Shown: positions 1 through 8,228, numbered from the stretch's first letter. The stretch is 30,868 nt of DNA from CALKMS01 sp036796755 (GCA_036796755.1 DAIRCJ010000009.1:1-30868), one strand, 5' to 3'. A program made the numbers and translations. The notes: generated from the sequence alone by a model not told the origin.

Positions 1-3
1 CGT

Positions 4-39
4 AAGGTGGGCAAACTACCAGGGAGATGTCCACCTTTT
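4..39 (+). terminator. hairpin followed by T-run, possible terminator
   Basis: Bases 4-13 (AAGGTGGGCA) pair with 28-37 (TGTCCACCTT) through ten base pairs with one G-U wobble, around a 14-base loop, and the 3' arm runs into TTTT. This fits an intrinsic terminator for a transcript entering from the left. The loop is long and the U-tract short, so it could instead be part of a structured RNA whose 5' part lies outside the window. Confidence 0.35.
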
Positions 40-130
40 CTATGTTATAGTGATTCCGCAGAAAGGCTTTATCTTTGCCAATTCGCTTTCTATTTTAATT
101 GAACTTGCCCTGAGTGAGCAACTAAACGGT

Positions 131-159
131 TTGTTTATTTTTCTTTTGCTCTTTATAAT
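131..159 (+). promoter_or_regulatory. sigma70-type promoter for the TPR/protease/exporter operon
   Basis: A perfect -10 box TATAAT lies at 154-159. It is preceded at a 17-bp spacing by TTGTTT at 131-136, a 4/6 match to the -35 consensus. Transcription would start near 166, giving a leader of about 45 bases before the TTG start at 211. Confidence 0.55.
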
Positions 160-210
160 TAAGTTAGTGTTTTAAATTAAAGGCAATTTTTTTAAAAGGC
201 AGGAAAAAAT

Positions 211-588
211 TTGTCAAAAGTTTACAGGTGGTTTATTCAAGGCAAAAAGTTTTTGGAGAAAGGAAACTACTCCCGGGCCATTTTTTATTTTGAGCAAGCC
301 AGGATGGAAAGGCCAGAAAAAGCATCAATAAGAGAAGCGCTAGCCCGGGCTTATTACAATTCCGGCCAGCTAAAGTTAGCCAAAAGGGAGTTTGAGGCAG
401 CTTTAGAGATTGATCCCACCAATAGTTTTGCCTATTTTGGTTTGGGCTTGTGCCTGATGAAAATGGGCGAACCAGCGCTGGCTTTGGCACCTTTAAAGCT
501 TTGTTGTGCTCTTTCTCCTCGGGAGAAGAGGTATCAAAGAAGTTTGCTGAGAGCTAAATCAATGCTTCAGAAAGAGGAAAGCAAATGA
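211..588 (+). CDS. tetratricopeptide-repeat protein, 125 aa
   Basis: This is a small soluble protein made almost wholly of TPR helices, at roughly residues 1-34, 36-69 and 70-103. The typical pattern is visible: a G-[NQ]-[YL] turn followed by A-hydrophobic-x-x-[FY]-E-x-A and a closing P. It has no signal peptide or membrane segment. TPR domains bind other proteins, so it probably acts as an adaptor. The start is TTG at 211 behind a weak AGGCAGGA ribosome site. Its stop overlaps the start of the downstream protease by 4 bp (ATGA), so the two are translationally coupled and may form one complex at the membrane. The partner is not known from sequence. Confidence 0.8.
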   Translation: MSKVYRWFIQGKKFLEKGNYSRAIFYFEQARMERPEKASIREALARAYYNSGQLKLAKREFEAALEIDPTNSFAYFGLGLCLMKMGEPALALAPLKLCCALSPREKRYQRSLLRAKSMLQKEESK

Positions 589-1409
589 GTTTTTTTGAGA
601 TTTTCTGGTTAGTTTTTTTAGCCTTTTCCCTCGGGCCGGTAATCAAACAGAGAATTATTGAAACCCAGCGTTATCATTTGATGAAAGAAATCCAGAGAAA
701 AAGGAAGTCCCGCCTCATCACCTTAATTCACCGGCAGGAAGCATTAAGTTTTTTAGGCATACCAATATTTCGCTATATTGATATTGAAGATTCGGAAGAA
801 GTTTTGCGAGTTATCAGGATGACTCCGCCTGAAGTAACAATTGACCTTGTTCTTCACACTCCTGGCGGTTTAGCTCTGGCTGCCGAACAGATAGCTCTGG
901 CTTTAAGCAAACACCCGGCTAAAGTAACAGTTTTTATTCCCCACTACGCTATGTCGGGAGGAACTCTGATTGCTTTGGCCGCTGATGAGATAGTAATGGA
1001 TGAGAATGCTGTTCTGGGTCCCCTTGACCCTCAGTTAGGAGAGTTTCCGGCTGTCTCGGTGCTAAGGGCGGTGAGAAGGAAAAAACTGGAAAATGTTGAG
1101 GATAAGACCTTAATTTTGGCTGATGTAGCAGAGAAAGCAATTTCCCAAGTTCAGGAACTGGTGACCAAGATTCTTTCTCGAAGAATAAGAAAAGACAGGG
1201 CTTTAAAATTAGCCCGGGTTTTAACCAGTGGCAACTGGACTCATGACTACCCGATTACCTATGAGCAAGCCCGGGGTTTAGATTTACCGGTTACTAACAA
1301 GATGCCACCTGAAATCTATTCCTTAATGCGTCTTTATCCTCAGTCACCTCAAAGAAGGCCATCGGTTCAGTACGTTCCTATTGCCGAAAGTCGGGAAGAG
1401 GGTAGTTGA
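585..1409 (+). CDS. membrane-anchored ClpP-fold serine protease (SDH/SppA-like), 274 aa
   Basis: Residues 1-20 form an N-terminal membrane anchor. The body matches the serine dehydrogenase proteinase family (SDH_sah), a clan related to ClpP and SppA. The LHTPGG strand/turn (90-95) is the substrate and oxyanion region. The MSGGT motif places the nucleophile at Ser124, and GPLDPQ (145-150) is the third conserved block. Such proteins usually cleave membrane or secreted proteins. Its first four bases overlap the TPR gene and its last four overlap the LysE-type gene (TTGA), so the three form one tightly coupled operon. The family is clear; the substrate is unknown. Catalytic residues other than Ser124 are assigned only by family analogy. 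Confidence 0.82.
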   Translation: MSFFEIFWLVFLAFSLGPVIKQRIIETQRYHLMKEIQRKRKSRLITLIHRQEALSFLGIPIFRYIDIEDSEEVLRVIRMTPPEVTIDLVLHTPGGLALAAEQIALALSKHPAKVTVFIPHYAMSGGTLIALAADEIVMDENAVLGPLDPQLGEFPAVSVLRAVRRKKLENVEDKTLILADVAEKAISQVQELVTKILSRRIRKDRALKLARVLTSGNWTHDYPITYEQARGLDLPVTNKMPPEIYSLMRLYPQSPQRRPSVQYVPIAESREEGS

Positions 1410-2044
1410 ACAACCTTATTTCTGTTTTTTTCTTAAGCTTCTTAGTTGCTCTTTCGGGGTCAGTGACCCCAGGTCCTTTGCTGACCCTCACGCTCAGAAA
1501 GGTTTATCAGGAGGGATTTTTGGCTGGGCCTTTACTGATTGTTGGCCACGGCTTTATCGAGCTTCTGATGATTTCCGTTTTGATTGCTGGCTTGAAACCT
1601 TTTCTTACCAGCGATTACACAGTTTTTTTTATTTCCCTTTTTGGCGGAGGCTTTCTTTTATGGATGGCCTGGCCAATGCTTAAAGAGACGCCTGAAGATT
1701 TAAAGGCGGCCGAAAAAGAACTGGCTCGGCAGAGGGATTTGCCGATACTCCTTACAGGGGTTCTGGTTAGTTTAAGTAATCCTTACTGGTTTATCTGGTG
1801 GGTTAGTATTGGAGCGGTTCTTCTTTATTCTTCCAACCGCCTGGGTATTCCGGGATTGGTTTCTTTTTTTACCGGTCATATCAGCGGCGACTTTGCCTGG
1901 TACAGCTTTATTTCTTTTTTAGTGGTGAAAGGAAAGGGCTTGCTTCAAAGCCGCTTTTACTTTTACCTTCTTAAAGCCTGCGGGATATTCCTGGTTTTCC
2001 TGGGCTTTTCCTTCTTTTACCTGGCGTATCAAAAAATTTTTTAG
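1406..2044 (+). CDS. LysE/RhtB-family amino-acid exporter, 212 aa
   Basis: This is a polytopic protein of about six membrane segments with the family signature near its N-terminus: a hydrophobic helix, SGSVTPGP (PGP motif, about residues 18-25), then a polar turn RKVYQEG. A charged loop follows at about residues 92-110, then further helices. Members export amino acids or related small metabolites using the proton gradient. The start is TTG at 1406 inside the stop of the protease gene, with GGGAAGAGGG as ribosome site. The length is normal (200-215 aa). The gene ends 4 bp inside the opposing EF-G-like gene, with no room for a terminator. The exported compound cannot be told from sequence. Confidence 0.82.
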   Translation: MNNLISVFFLSFLVALSGSVTPGPLLTLTLRKVYQEGFLAGPLLIVGHGFIELLMISVLIAGLKPFLTSDYTVFFISLFGGGFLLWMAWPMLKETPEDLKAAEKELARQRDLPILLTGVLVSLSNPYWFIWWVSIGAVLLYSSNRLGIPGLVSFFTGHISGDFAWYSFISFLVVKGKGLLQSRFYFYLLKACGIFLVFLGFSFFYLAYQKIF

Positions 2045-4100
2045 TCGCTTTCTTTTTCCTTAGCTGCCTGTTCAATAATTTTTTTAGCTATTTCAAAAGG
2101 AACTTCCTCATAATGGGAGAATTCAGCTGTAAAAGAACCCTCACCATGGGTAAGAGAGCGGAGCTCAGTGGCGTATTTTGACATTTCTGCTAGAGGAACC
2201 TGAGCTTTTACTGTCTGATACTTTCCTTTAGACTCCATTCCTAGAACTTTACCTCTCTTGCTGCTGATATCGCCCATTACATCTCCCATATATTTTTCTG
2301 GAACTGTTACCTCTAGATTCATTATAGGCTCCAAAAGCACGGGGGAAGCTTCGGAAGCTGCTTTTCTGAAACCCATTGAACCAGCAATTTTAAAAGCCAT
2401 GTCAGAGGAGTCAACGGGGTGATAGGAGCCGTCGTAAAGGGTAACTTTGACATCAACTACCGGGTAGCCGGCTAAAATTCCGTTTTCCATTGCTTCTTTT
2501 ACCCCTTTTTCAACCGCGGGGATGTAATTTTTAGGCACTACTCCACCAACTATTTTATCTACGAATTCGAAACCGCCGCCCCGGGGGAGAGGCTCGACTT
2601 CTAACCAAACATCTCCGTACTGCCCCCGCCCTCCGCTCTGTCTTTTATATTTGCCTTGGGCTTTAGCCGAAGCCTTGATTGTTTCTTTATAGGGAATCCG
2701 GGGCTCAAGAAGTTTAGCTTCCACCTTGAATTTCCGATTTAACCTTTCGGTTAAGATTTCTAAATGGAGGTCTCCCAAGCCAGAAACGACAGTTTGTTTG
2801 GTTTCGGTGTTTCGGGTTACTCTTAAGGTTAAGTCCTCTTCCGCCAGTTTTTGTAAACAGGTGGATAGCTTTTCTTCGTCGCCTTGAGTTTTTGGTTCAA
2901 TAGCCACGGAGAAAACCGGTTCAGGAAATTTTAAGGGGGGAAGTAGAACTGGTTTTTTCTCTTCGGCCAGGGTGTCTCCGGTAAAAGTTTCGCTAAGTTT
3001 GGGTATGCTGGCGATGTCTCCAGCAATTACTTCCTCTATCTCTTCCTGGTGCTTGCCTCTTAGGAGGTAAAGGTGACCGATTCTTTCCTTTTTTTGCCGA
3101 GTGGCGTTATAAAGCTGGCTTTCTTTTTGATGCTACCAGAAAAGACTCTTACATAACTCAACCTGCCAACGTAAGGGTCGGTTACGGTTTTGAAAACCAG
3201 AGCAGCTAAACTTGATTCTTCGGGGTTGATAATTGTTTCTTCGCCATCTCTTTTTCCTTTGACCGAAATATCAAGGGGAGAAGGGAAGAGAAGGGTCGCC
3301 AGGTTAAGCAAAGGCTTGAGTCCGCAGAGTTTGACCGAAGAACCGCAATAAACCGGGAAAAGGGAACCGGCAACAAAAGCTTTTTTCAAGCCTCGAATTA
3401 TTTCCTCTTCAGTGATTTCTCCTTCAGAGAGGTATTTTTCCAGAAGTTCATCTTCTCCTTCAGCCGCGGCTTCTATCAGATTTTCTCTTAACTGGGTGGC
3501 TTTTTCTTCCTGGTCAGCCGGGATTTGCTCTTCGCTTTGGTTTTTGTCGCCAGCTGGGTAGAACTTTTGAGAAACAAGATCAACAATACCTTTAAAACCT
3601 TGACCTTCTCCAACCGGAAACTGAAGGACAACTGGTTTTATCTCCAGAAGGTCCTGAATTGACTGGAGGGCTTCTTCAAAGCTGGCGTGCTCCTTGTCCA
3701 TTTTGTTAATAAAAAAGGCAGTAGGTTTTCCTTCGGCTAAGCGAAAAACCTTTTCCGTTTGAACCTGAGCTCCACTTAAAGCATCAACTACAATCAGGAG
3801 GGAGTCGGCGGCAGCCAGGCCGCTGACAACTTCTCCGGTAAAGTCAGCGTAGCCCGGAGTGTCAATAAGGTTTATTTTATAACCCTGATAGAAAAGCGGA
3901 GCCAGAGCCAGACTGATAGAAATTTGCCTTTTAGTTTCTTCAGGTTCAAAATCACTTACAGTGTTGCCTTCCTCAACTTTTCCTAACCGATTAACCACGC
4001 CGCTAAAGAAGAGTAAAGCCTCCACCAGGGAAGTTTTTCCACTGCCCCCATGTCCAGCCAGGACGATATTCCTTATCTTTCTGGTGCTTACCTTTTCCAT
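2041..4100 (-). pseudogene. EF-G-like translational GTPase, interrupted by one frameshift
   Basis: This is an EF-G paralogue of the EF-G2-like type. The start is ATG at 4100 with a perfect AGGAGG upstream. The first frame carries the GTPase domain: P-loop GHGGSGKT (16-23), DTPGYADF (80-87) and NKMD (132-135). It runs out of homology near codon 326 and stops at 3060-3062. The second frame continues domain II exactly where expected (ESQLYNATRQKKERIGHLYL) and includes domains IV and V down to 2041. One extra A in the A5 run at 3124-3128 would restore one protein of about 688 aa, the usual EF-G length. All domains are otherwise intact and well conserved, so the lesion is recent, a sequencing error, or a -1 recoding site. 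The main EF-G of the organism is presumably elsewhere. Family members of this type have no settled role. Confidence 0.8.
3120..3131 (-). other. frameshift point in the EF-G-like gene
   Basis: On the minus strand the sequence reads ATC AAA AAG AAA GCC in the first frame and CAA AAA GAA AGC in the second. Conserved domain II residues switch from the first frame (FSGSIKK) to the second (ESQLYN) here. The stretch C-AAA-AAG resembles, but does not equal, the classical A-AAA-AAG slippery heptamer for -1 frameshifting. Confidence 0.75.
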
Positions 4101-4164
4101 CTAACCTCCTCTTTCCCGAAACTTAATGAAATATACTAACACAACCCGAAGTTTAAATGAAAAA

Positions 4165-4173
4165 TGATATAAT
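4165..4173 (+). promoter_or_regulatory. extended -10 promoter for the L,D-transpeptidase gene
   Basis: The sequence TGaTATAAT is a perfect extended -10 element. No -35-like hexamer is found at 16-18 bp upstream (the region reads acaacccgaa). It lies 39 bases before the TTG start at 4213, in the divergent gap that also serves the minus-strand EF-G-like gene. Confidence 0.55.
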
Positions 4174-4212
4174 GCTATTAGAGGTATTTTTGCTGAGTGG
4201 TGGGCGGTAAAA

Positions 4213-5535
4213 TTGTTAAAAATTTTCAAGAAAATGGCTTTGCTTATTTTATTGCTGGCCTTAATTTACCTGGCTATTCTGGGTGTTTACTTTTTCTTTC
4301 CCCGAAGCTTTATCCGACTCCAGCCCGCGAATTTTTCTCACTTAAACCAACCTAAAGTTGAAGTAAGTCTTTTTATTCCTTCTTTTCCTGGTCTGGAGTG
4401 GAAGTTTGAAAAGATTCAGATTGATGAGGTTGCTTTTCCCTTAGATTTCTTTAAGGGAGGCTGGAGCAAAAAGGCTGATTTTATTCTTTCAGAAGGCCAG
4501 CATCGGTTAAGAATTGCTGGTTCGCTTGAGCTTTTAAGAAGATACAAAAAAACAATTTCTTTTAATCATAATTACGGCCTTGATTTCACTGCTCCTTTTT
4601 TGAAAGTGGCTAATAGCCTGAAAGAAAACGTTTATTATCCCACTTCAACCTGGAGTTTTCAGGCAAGGACTGAACCCTTAAGCCTTGTTTATGTTTTTTC
4701 TCCAACCTCTCACTCTTATCTGCTGAAAGCTGATAAAAAGGGTTTTATTAAAGGGAAAATCTTTTTAGCCAGCGGAGAAAATGACCTGGTTTTTAAAGTT
4801 TTAGACCAAGCCGAAAACGCAGCAGTTTATAAAAAGAAAGTTTATGTTGACCCCATCAGTCCAGTCCTGGGGGAGGTCTTTCCCCCGGATGGAGAATTAG
4901 CTCAAACCAGGGCCCTTTATCTTCGGGCGGAAGTAAGCGACAACCTTGCTTTGAAAGGCGGTAGCTTCTGGGTTAACGGAAAACTCTTGAAAGGAGTCTG
5001 GGAAGAAGGGGGAAGAAGGAAAAGCAAATCCTTAGTTTCAATTCTCCCTATAACCGAGGACGGAACCTATACTGTGAAGGTTAAGGTGAAGGATTTAGCT
5101 GGAAACTTAGCTGTGAAGAAGTGGAAATTTAGTCTTGATACCACCTTTATCGTCGTTGACTTGTCTGAAAGGCGACTTTATCTTTATCGTAATGGAAAAA
5201 TTATCAGGTCTTATCGGGTGGCTGTTGGTCGTTTTGATTTTCCTACCCCGGTGGGGGACTGGAAGATTATCGGGAAAAGAAGGAACCCTGTCTGGAGGAA
5301 TCCTCATATGAACTGGTCAAAGGATATGCCAGAGTTTATACCGCCCGGCCCGGGCAACCCTCTTGGGCCCCGGGCTCTTGACCTTTCGGCTCCTCTGGTC
5401 CGAATTCACGGCACTCCCCAGATTGGTTCAATTGGTCATGCAGCCTCTCACGGTTGCATTAGAATGTACCCTTGGAATGTTATTGAGCTTTTTGACCTGG
5501 TGAAGGTGGGCACTCCCGTTAGAATCCAGTGGTGA
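4213..5535 (+). CDS. membrane-anchored L,D-transpeptidase (YkuD fold), 440 aa
   Basis: Residues 8-30 are an uncleaved signal anchor. Residues of about 35-310 are beta-rich, with Ig-like segments and the phrase DNLALKGGSFWVNGK typical of bacterial Ig-like folds. Residues of about 312-440 are the YkuD domain: the opening strand reads FIVVDLSERRLYLYRNG, then come RIHGT and the catalytic SHGCIRM with Cys415 and His413. These enzymes cross-link peptidoglycan stem peptides or attach proteins to them outside the membrane. The TTG start follows GTGGGCGG. The large extracellular part probably spans from membrane to wall. The enzyme class is certain; the exact linkage made (3-3 cross-link or other) is not known. 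Confidence 0.88.
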   Translation: MLKIFKKMALLILLLALIYLAILGVYFFFPRSFIRLQPANFSHLNQPKVEVSLFIPSFPGLEWKFEKIQIDEVAFPLDFFKGGWSKKADFILSEGQHRLRIAGSLELLRRYKKTISFNHNYGLDFTAPFLKVANSLKENVYYPTSTWSFQARTEPLSLVYVFSPTSHSYLLKADKKGFIKGKIFLASGENDLVFKVLDQAENAAVYKKKVYVDPISPVLGEVFPPDGELAQTRALYLRAEVSDNLALKGGSFWVNGKLLKGVWEEGGRRKSKSLVSILPITEDGTYTVKVKVKDLAGNLAVKKWKFSLDTTFIVVDLSERRLYLYRNGKIIRSYRVAVGRFDFPTPVGDWKIIGKRRNPVWRNPHMNWSKDMPEFIPPGPGNPLGPRALDLSAPLVRIHGTPQIGSIGHAASHGCIRMYPWNVIELFDLVKVGTPVRIQW

Positions 5536-5554
5536 AATGCCGTGCTTATTAAAT

Positions 5555-5587
5555 CCGATAAATTTTTGAGGTAGTTAGCCGATAAAT
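5555..5587 (+). repeat. paired direct repeats CCGATAAAT upstream of HTH gene
   Basis: The nine-base word CCGATAAAT occurs at 5555-5563 and again at 5579-5587, 24 bp apart, in the 80-bp gap before the winged-helix gene. TTGAGG (5566-5571) and TATTAA (5587-5592) between and beside them could be a weak promoter with a short 15-bp spacer. The copies may be operator half-sites. With only two copies, chance is possible. Confidence 0.35.
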
Positions 5588-5615
5588 ATTAAGAAGGGTG
5601 GAAAAGGAAGACTAA

Positions 5616-5960
5616 ATGGTTGATGAGCTTGACCCTCGTTTGGAAAAATTTGTTGATGAGTTTCTGGACTCTTTTGTTAGCTGGGACCTGATTATTTTTT
5701 TTCATCACAATCCAGGGGTAGTTGACAGTGCTTATGGCTTGGCGGCTCGACTGGGTCGTTCGGTTGAAAGCATTGAGCAAACACTGGCTAAGCTGGTAGA
5801 AAAAGGAGTAGTTAAGGAAAAAACAGGTTCTCAAGGAGTCTACTACTACCAGCCAACTGAAGAGTTCGAAAACTTGGTTGAGATTTTTAACCAGGCTCTG
5901 GAGAATCGCCTTTCGCGTTTAAAAATCCTTTCCCTTTTATTGAAAAAAGGAGTAAGATAA
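5616..5960 (+). CDS. winged-helix DNA-binding protein, 114 aa
   Basis: The central part (about residues 22-85) has the layout of a winged helix: a helix ending in FFHHNPG, a helix-turn-helix around SAYGLAARLGRSVESIEQTLAKLVEKGVV, then a short beta wing (TGSQGVYYYQP). The C-terminal helix (about 88-112) may dimerise. It has no sensor domain. The ATG start has AAGGAAG nine bases upstream. It is followed after 27 bases by the KaiC-like ATPase, so it is probably the regulator, or a subunit, of that small locus. No family name can be given. DNA binding is inferred from the fold pattern only. Confidence 0.7.
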   Translation: MVDELDPRLEKFVDEFLDSFVSWDLIIFFHHNPGVVDSAYGLAARLGRSVESIEQTLAKLVEKGVVKEKTGSQGVYYYQPTEEFENLVEIFNQALENRLSRLKILSLLLKKGVR

Positions 5961-5987
5961 TAAAGTAGGATTGAGCGGGGGAGAAAA

Positions 5988-6764
5988 ATGGAAAAGCGAG
6001 TTGATTTTGGGGTCAGGGTCTTGGACCAGATGCTTGGAGGGGGACTTCATCCTGGTTCTTTAGCCGTAGTTAAAGGACCGCCTGGTTCAGGAAAGACAAC
6101 TCTGGGCCTCACTTTTCTTTCTCACGGCGCGGCAAAAAAGGAAAGGGGTTTATTAATAACTTTTGAACACTTTCCCAAAGACCTTTATCGGGATAGCCAA
6201 TCAATCGGAATTGACCTTAACTCATTAGAAAAAAAGGGTTGGATAAAGGTAATTTTGACTTCACCGGAGACTTTTCAGTCCTTACTTTTTGAAACCGATG
6301 GTGAGTTTGACCGATTGGTTGCTGAAAATGAATTTAAGCGAGTTTTTCTGGACTCAATCAATCATTTTGAGCGCCTCTTTCGCGATCCGGGCGAGTTGCG
6401 GGAAAATCTTTATGCTTTGTTTAATGCCTTCCGCCGCCACGAGCTAACTTCTCTGTTAGCTCAGGAAGACGATGTTTTAACCGGCTGCCTGACCGTAGCC
6501 CCTTACGGTCTTTCTTTTATGGTGGACACTTTAATTCAGTTAAGACTGGTTGAGGTTAATTCCCGTCTGGAAAAAGCCTTGCTCATTTTAAAGCACCGGG
6601 CCAGTGACCACGACAACAATATTCGTCGCCTGGTTATAAGTGACAAAGGGGCCGAGGTTAGAGAAGAGTTTAAAGGTCTGGAAGGAATTCTTTCTGGGGT
6701 TTCTTCCCATTATCCTTTCTCTAGTTCTCTGAAGCTGGCAAAGAAGCTTTTTGAAACTGATTGA
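5988..6764 (+). CDS. single-domain KaiC-like RecA-superfamily ATPase, 258 aa
   Basis: This is a RecA-type ATPase of the KaiC/GvpD kind. The N-terminal phrase LDQMLGGGLHPGS is diagnostic. Walker A is GPPGSGKTT (30-38), the catalytic glutamate is in LITFEHFP (Glu60), Walker B is VFLDS (Asp122), and the C-terminal signature KHRASDHDNNIRRLVI (202-217) resembles the KaiC family K-x-R-x-S-x-H motif. There is only one ATPase domain and no partner circadian gene is nearby. Such proteins act in signalling or as oligomeric switches. The start ATG follows GGGGGAG. The final bases overlap the longest open frame of the next gene, but that gene's own start lies 22 bases further on. Confidence 0.83.
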   Translation: MEKRVDFGVRVLDQMLGGGLHPGSLAVVKGPPGSGKTTLGLTFLSHGAAKKERGLLITFEHFPKDLYRDSQSIGIDLNSLEKKGWIKVILTSPETFQSLLFETDGEFDRLVAENEFKRVFLDSINHFERLFRDPGELRENLYALFNAFRRHELTSLLAQEDDVLTGCLTVAPYGLSFMVDTLIQLRLVEVNSRLEKALLILKHRASDHDNNIRRLVISDKGAEVREEFKGLEGILSGVSSHYPFSSSLKLAKKLFETD

Positions 6765-6786
6765 AAAAAGATTAAAGGAGGTTTCT

Positions 6787-7521
6787 TTGCTTTCTCTGGT
6801 CTGGGTTTTCTTAGAAACCCTTTTACTTCAAGGGCTGGCTTTTCTGGCTATGGCTTTTCGCAAAAAAATCGGACCCTGCCTGGTTTATACTCTGGCAGTT
6901 TCCAGTTACTTTCTTGCCAATCTTTCCGCTTCTTTAGTTATCCAAAAGTTTTTCAATTGGCAAATAAGCCTGGGTTCAACAGCTACCTTTGTTTTAGTAC
7001 TCTTTTTGATTTTGTTTTTTTACGAAATTGAGGGTATAAAAGGGGCGCGTCGCTACTTTCAGGTTGTTATTCTCTCCGGCCTTTTTCAAATAGCTCTGGC
7101 TTGCCTTTTTTATTTTCGCCTGACCTTTTTTCCTTATTCTCATCTTGCTTTGGTCAACTTGCCGCTGGAGAAGGTCTTTTTATTGTTTGCCCGAACCACT
7201 TTTTTTTCTCTACTCGCTTTTTTCCTTGATGGTTTCTTAATTATTTTGTTTTACAGCTATCTTACTTTGAAGTTTCGGGGTTTGCCTACAGAGATAGCGG
7301 TTTTTCTTTCTTTAATTCTGGTTCTCTGGTTTGACAGCTTCTTTTTTGTTTTGACAAACTTTTATTCTTCTTCTCAGGTGTATAGCATTTTGGCTGGTCA
7401 CCTTGCAGCCAAATCTTTTTTGGCTGCCTGTTTCTCTTCCTTTTATTTCATTTTAAAGAAAATGTATGGTTTCCGTTCAAGGGTGGAAAAAATTGTTGAG
7501 CACTTGCCTCTTGCCTCTTGA
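6787..7521 (+). CDS. polytopic membrane protein of unknown function, 244 aa
   Basis: This is a very hydrophobic protein with six to eight predicted membrane helices. I chose TTG at 6787 because a perfect AGGAGG lies at 6776-6781, five bases before it; an in-frame TTG at 6751 has no such site and would overlap the ATPase gene. A short cytoplasmic turn (FFYEIEGIKGARRYFQ) after the second or third helix and a late helix containing WFDSFFFVLTNF faintly recall the VUT/YhhQ transporter fold, but I do not consider that established. Gene order ties it to the ATPase and winged-helix protein, so it may be the membrane sensor or target of that pair. It ends 5 bp before the convergent rhomboid gene. Confidence 0.7.
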   Translation: MLSLVWVFLETLLLQGLAFLAMAFRKKIGPCLVYTLAVSSYFLANLSASLVIQKFFNWQISLGSTATFVLVLFLILFFYEIEGIKGARRYFQVVILSGLFQIALACLFYFRLTFFPYSHLALVNLPLEKVFLLFARTTFFSLLAFFLDGFLIILFYSYLTLKFRGLPTEIAVFLSLILVLWFDSFFFVLTNFYSSSQVYSILAGHLAAKSFLAACFSSFYFILKKMYGFRSRVEKIVEHLPLAS

Positions 7522-7526
7522 GCCTC

Positions 7527-8228
7527 TTAATAATAGTAGTCAGAGTAAAAACTTCTTCTTTTTTTAACTCTTTTTCTCAGGATAAGAGCAATAATTAAAC
7601 CAGTCAGAAAACCCCCGAGATGGGCAAACCAGGCTACTCCGCCGCTCTCACCTGAAGTGAGGAAGTAAAAACTGTTGGCAGCTTGAAGAAGAAACCATAA
7701 GCCGATAACGACTAAAGCTGGGAGCTCAACGATTTCCCAGAAAAAGAAGAGAGGAATAAGAGTGACAATCCGGGCTTCGGGGAAAAAGACAAGATAAGAG
7801 GCTAAAATACCAGAAATAGCCCCGCTGGCTCCAATGGCCGGAATAGTTGAAGCAGGGTTGATAATCCCCTGAGCAAGGTTAGCCACTATTCCGCAGATTA
7901 AGTAAAAAATTAGAAAAGGTAGATGACCCAAGGTGTCTTCTACGTTATTGCCGAAAATCCAGAGGTAAAGCATGTTGCCTCCGAGGTGAAGCAGGTTTCC
8001 ATGAAGAAAAAGAGAGGTAAAAAGGGGAAGAAAGACTTCTTTGGTGAAGTTGCCTTTAAGCAAAGAGCCGAAAAAGTGAGCCGGAATAAAACCAAAAGTC
8101 TTGATAAAATTTTCTAGAAGGTTCGCCAGGGAGAGCTGATAAAGAAAAACCCCGATGTTAGCAAAGATTAAAAGCAGGGTAAAAAAAGCCAATTTTTCAG
8201 TTGGATTCCGGTCCTTAATCGGTAGCAT
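7527..8228 (-). CDS. rhomboid-family intramembrane serine protease, 233 aa
   Basis: This protein cuts other membrane proteins within the bilayer. Six or seven helices are visible. The catalytic serine is Ser135 in GASGAISG and the partner His203 lies in WFAHLGG. The HGNLLHLGGNMLYLW segment (76-90) supplies the conserved histidine and asparagine of helix 2. The N-terminus MLPIKDRNPT fits the family's usual start, so ATG at 8228 is right even though no Shine-Dalgarno site is seen; a TATGAT at 8248-8243 on the minus strand would give a very short leader. The tail is basic and tyrosine-rich. It is divergent from lemA-htpX, another membrane-proteolysis pair. Confidence 0.9.
   Translation of the reverse strand: MLPIKDRNPTEKLAFFTLLLIFANIGVFLYQLSLANLLENFIKTFGFIPAHFFGSLLKGNFTKEVFLPLFTSLFLHGNLLHLGGNMLYLWIFGNNVEDTLGHLPFLIFYLICGIVANLAQGIINPASTIPAIGASGAISGILASYLVFFPEARIVTLIPLFFFWEIVELPALVVIGLWFLLQAANSFYFLTSGESGGVAWFAHLGGFLTGLIIALILRKRVKKRRSFYSDYYY

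Larger units (their letters stand above)
1..175 (+). other. unassigned left edge with open frame
   Basis: A frame is open from base 2 to a TAA at 173-175, about 57 codons with a hydrophobic leucine/isoleucine/phenylalanine-rich end. It could be the last part of a gene that begins outside the window, but I recognise no family. A second frame is also open to about base 104, so coding is not established. The hairpin at 4-37 and the promoter at 131-159 lie inside it, which argues that much of this stretch is non-coding. Confidence 0.15.

Noticed and set aside
1381..1683. Plus-strand frame of 100 codons across the protease/exporter junction
   Set aside because: It is out of frame with both genes, rich in F/S/C/R from a hydrophobic gene read out of frame, and has no homology that I can see.
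3120..3131. Programmed -1 frameshifting as the firm explanation of the split EF-G-like gene
   Set aside because: The heptamer is C-AAA-AAG, not the efficient A-AAA-AAG, and I could not see a clear stimulatory stem. It is kept as one of three options only.
6751..6786. TTG 6751 as start of the membrane protein
   Set aside because: It overlaps the ATPase gene and lacks a ribosome site; TTG 6787 has AGGAGG five bases upstream.
7504..7535. Short CTTGCCT/GCCTCTT repeats at the end of the membrane protein gene
   Set aside because: Only two to three copies of a seven-base unit in coding DNA; no sign of a functional repeat.
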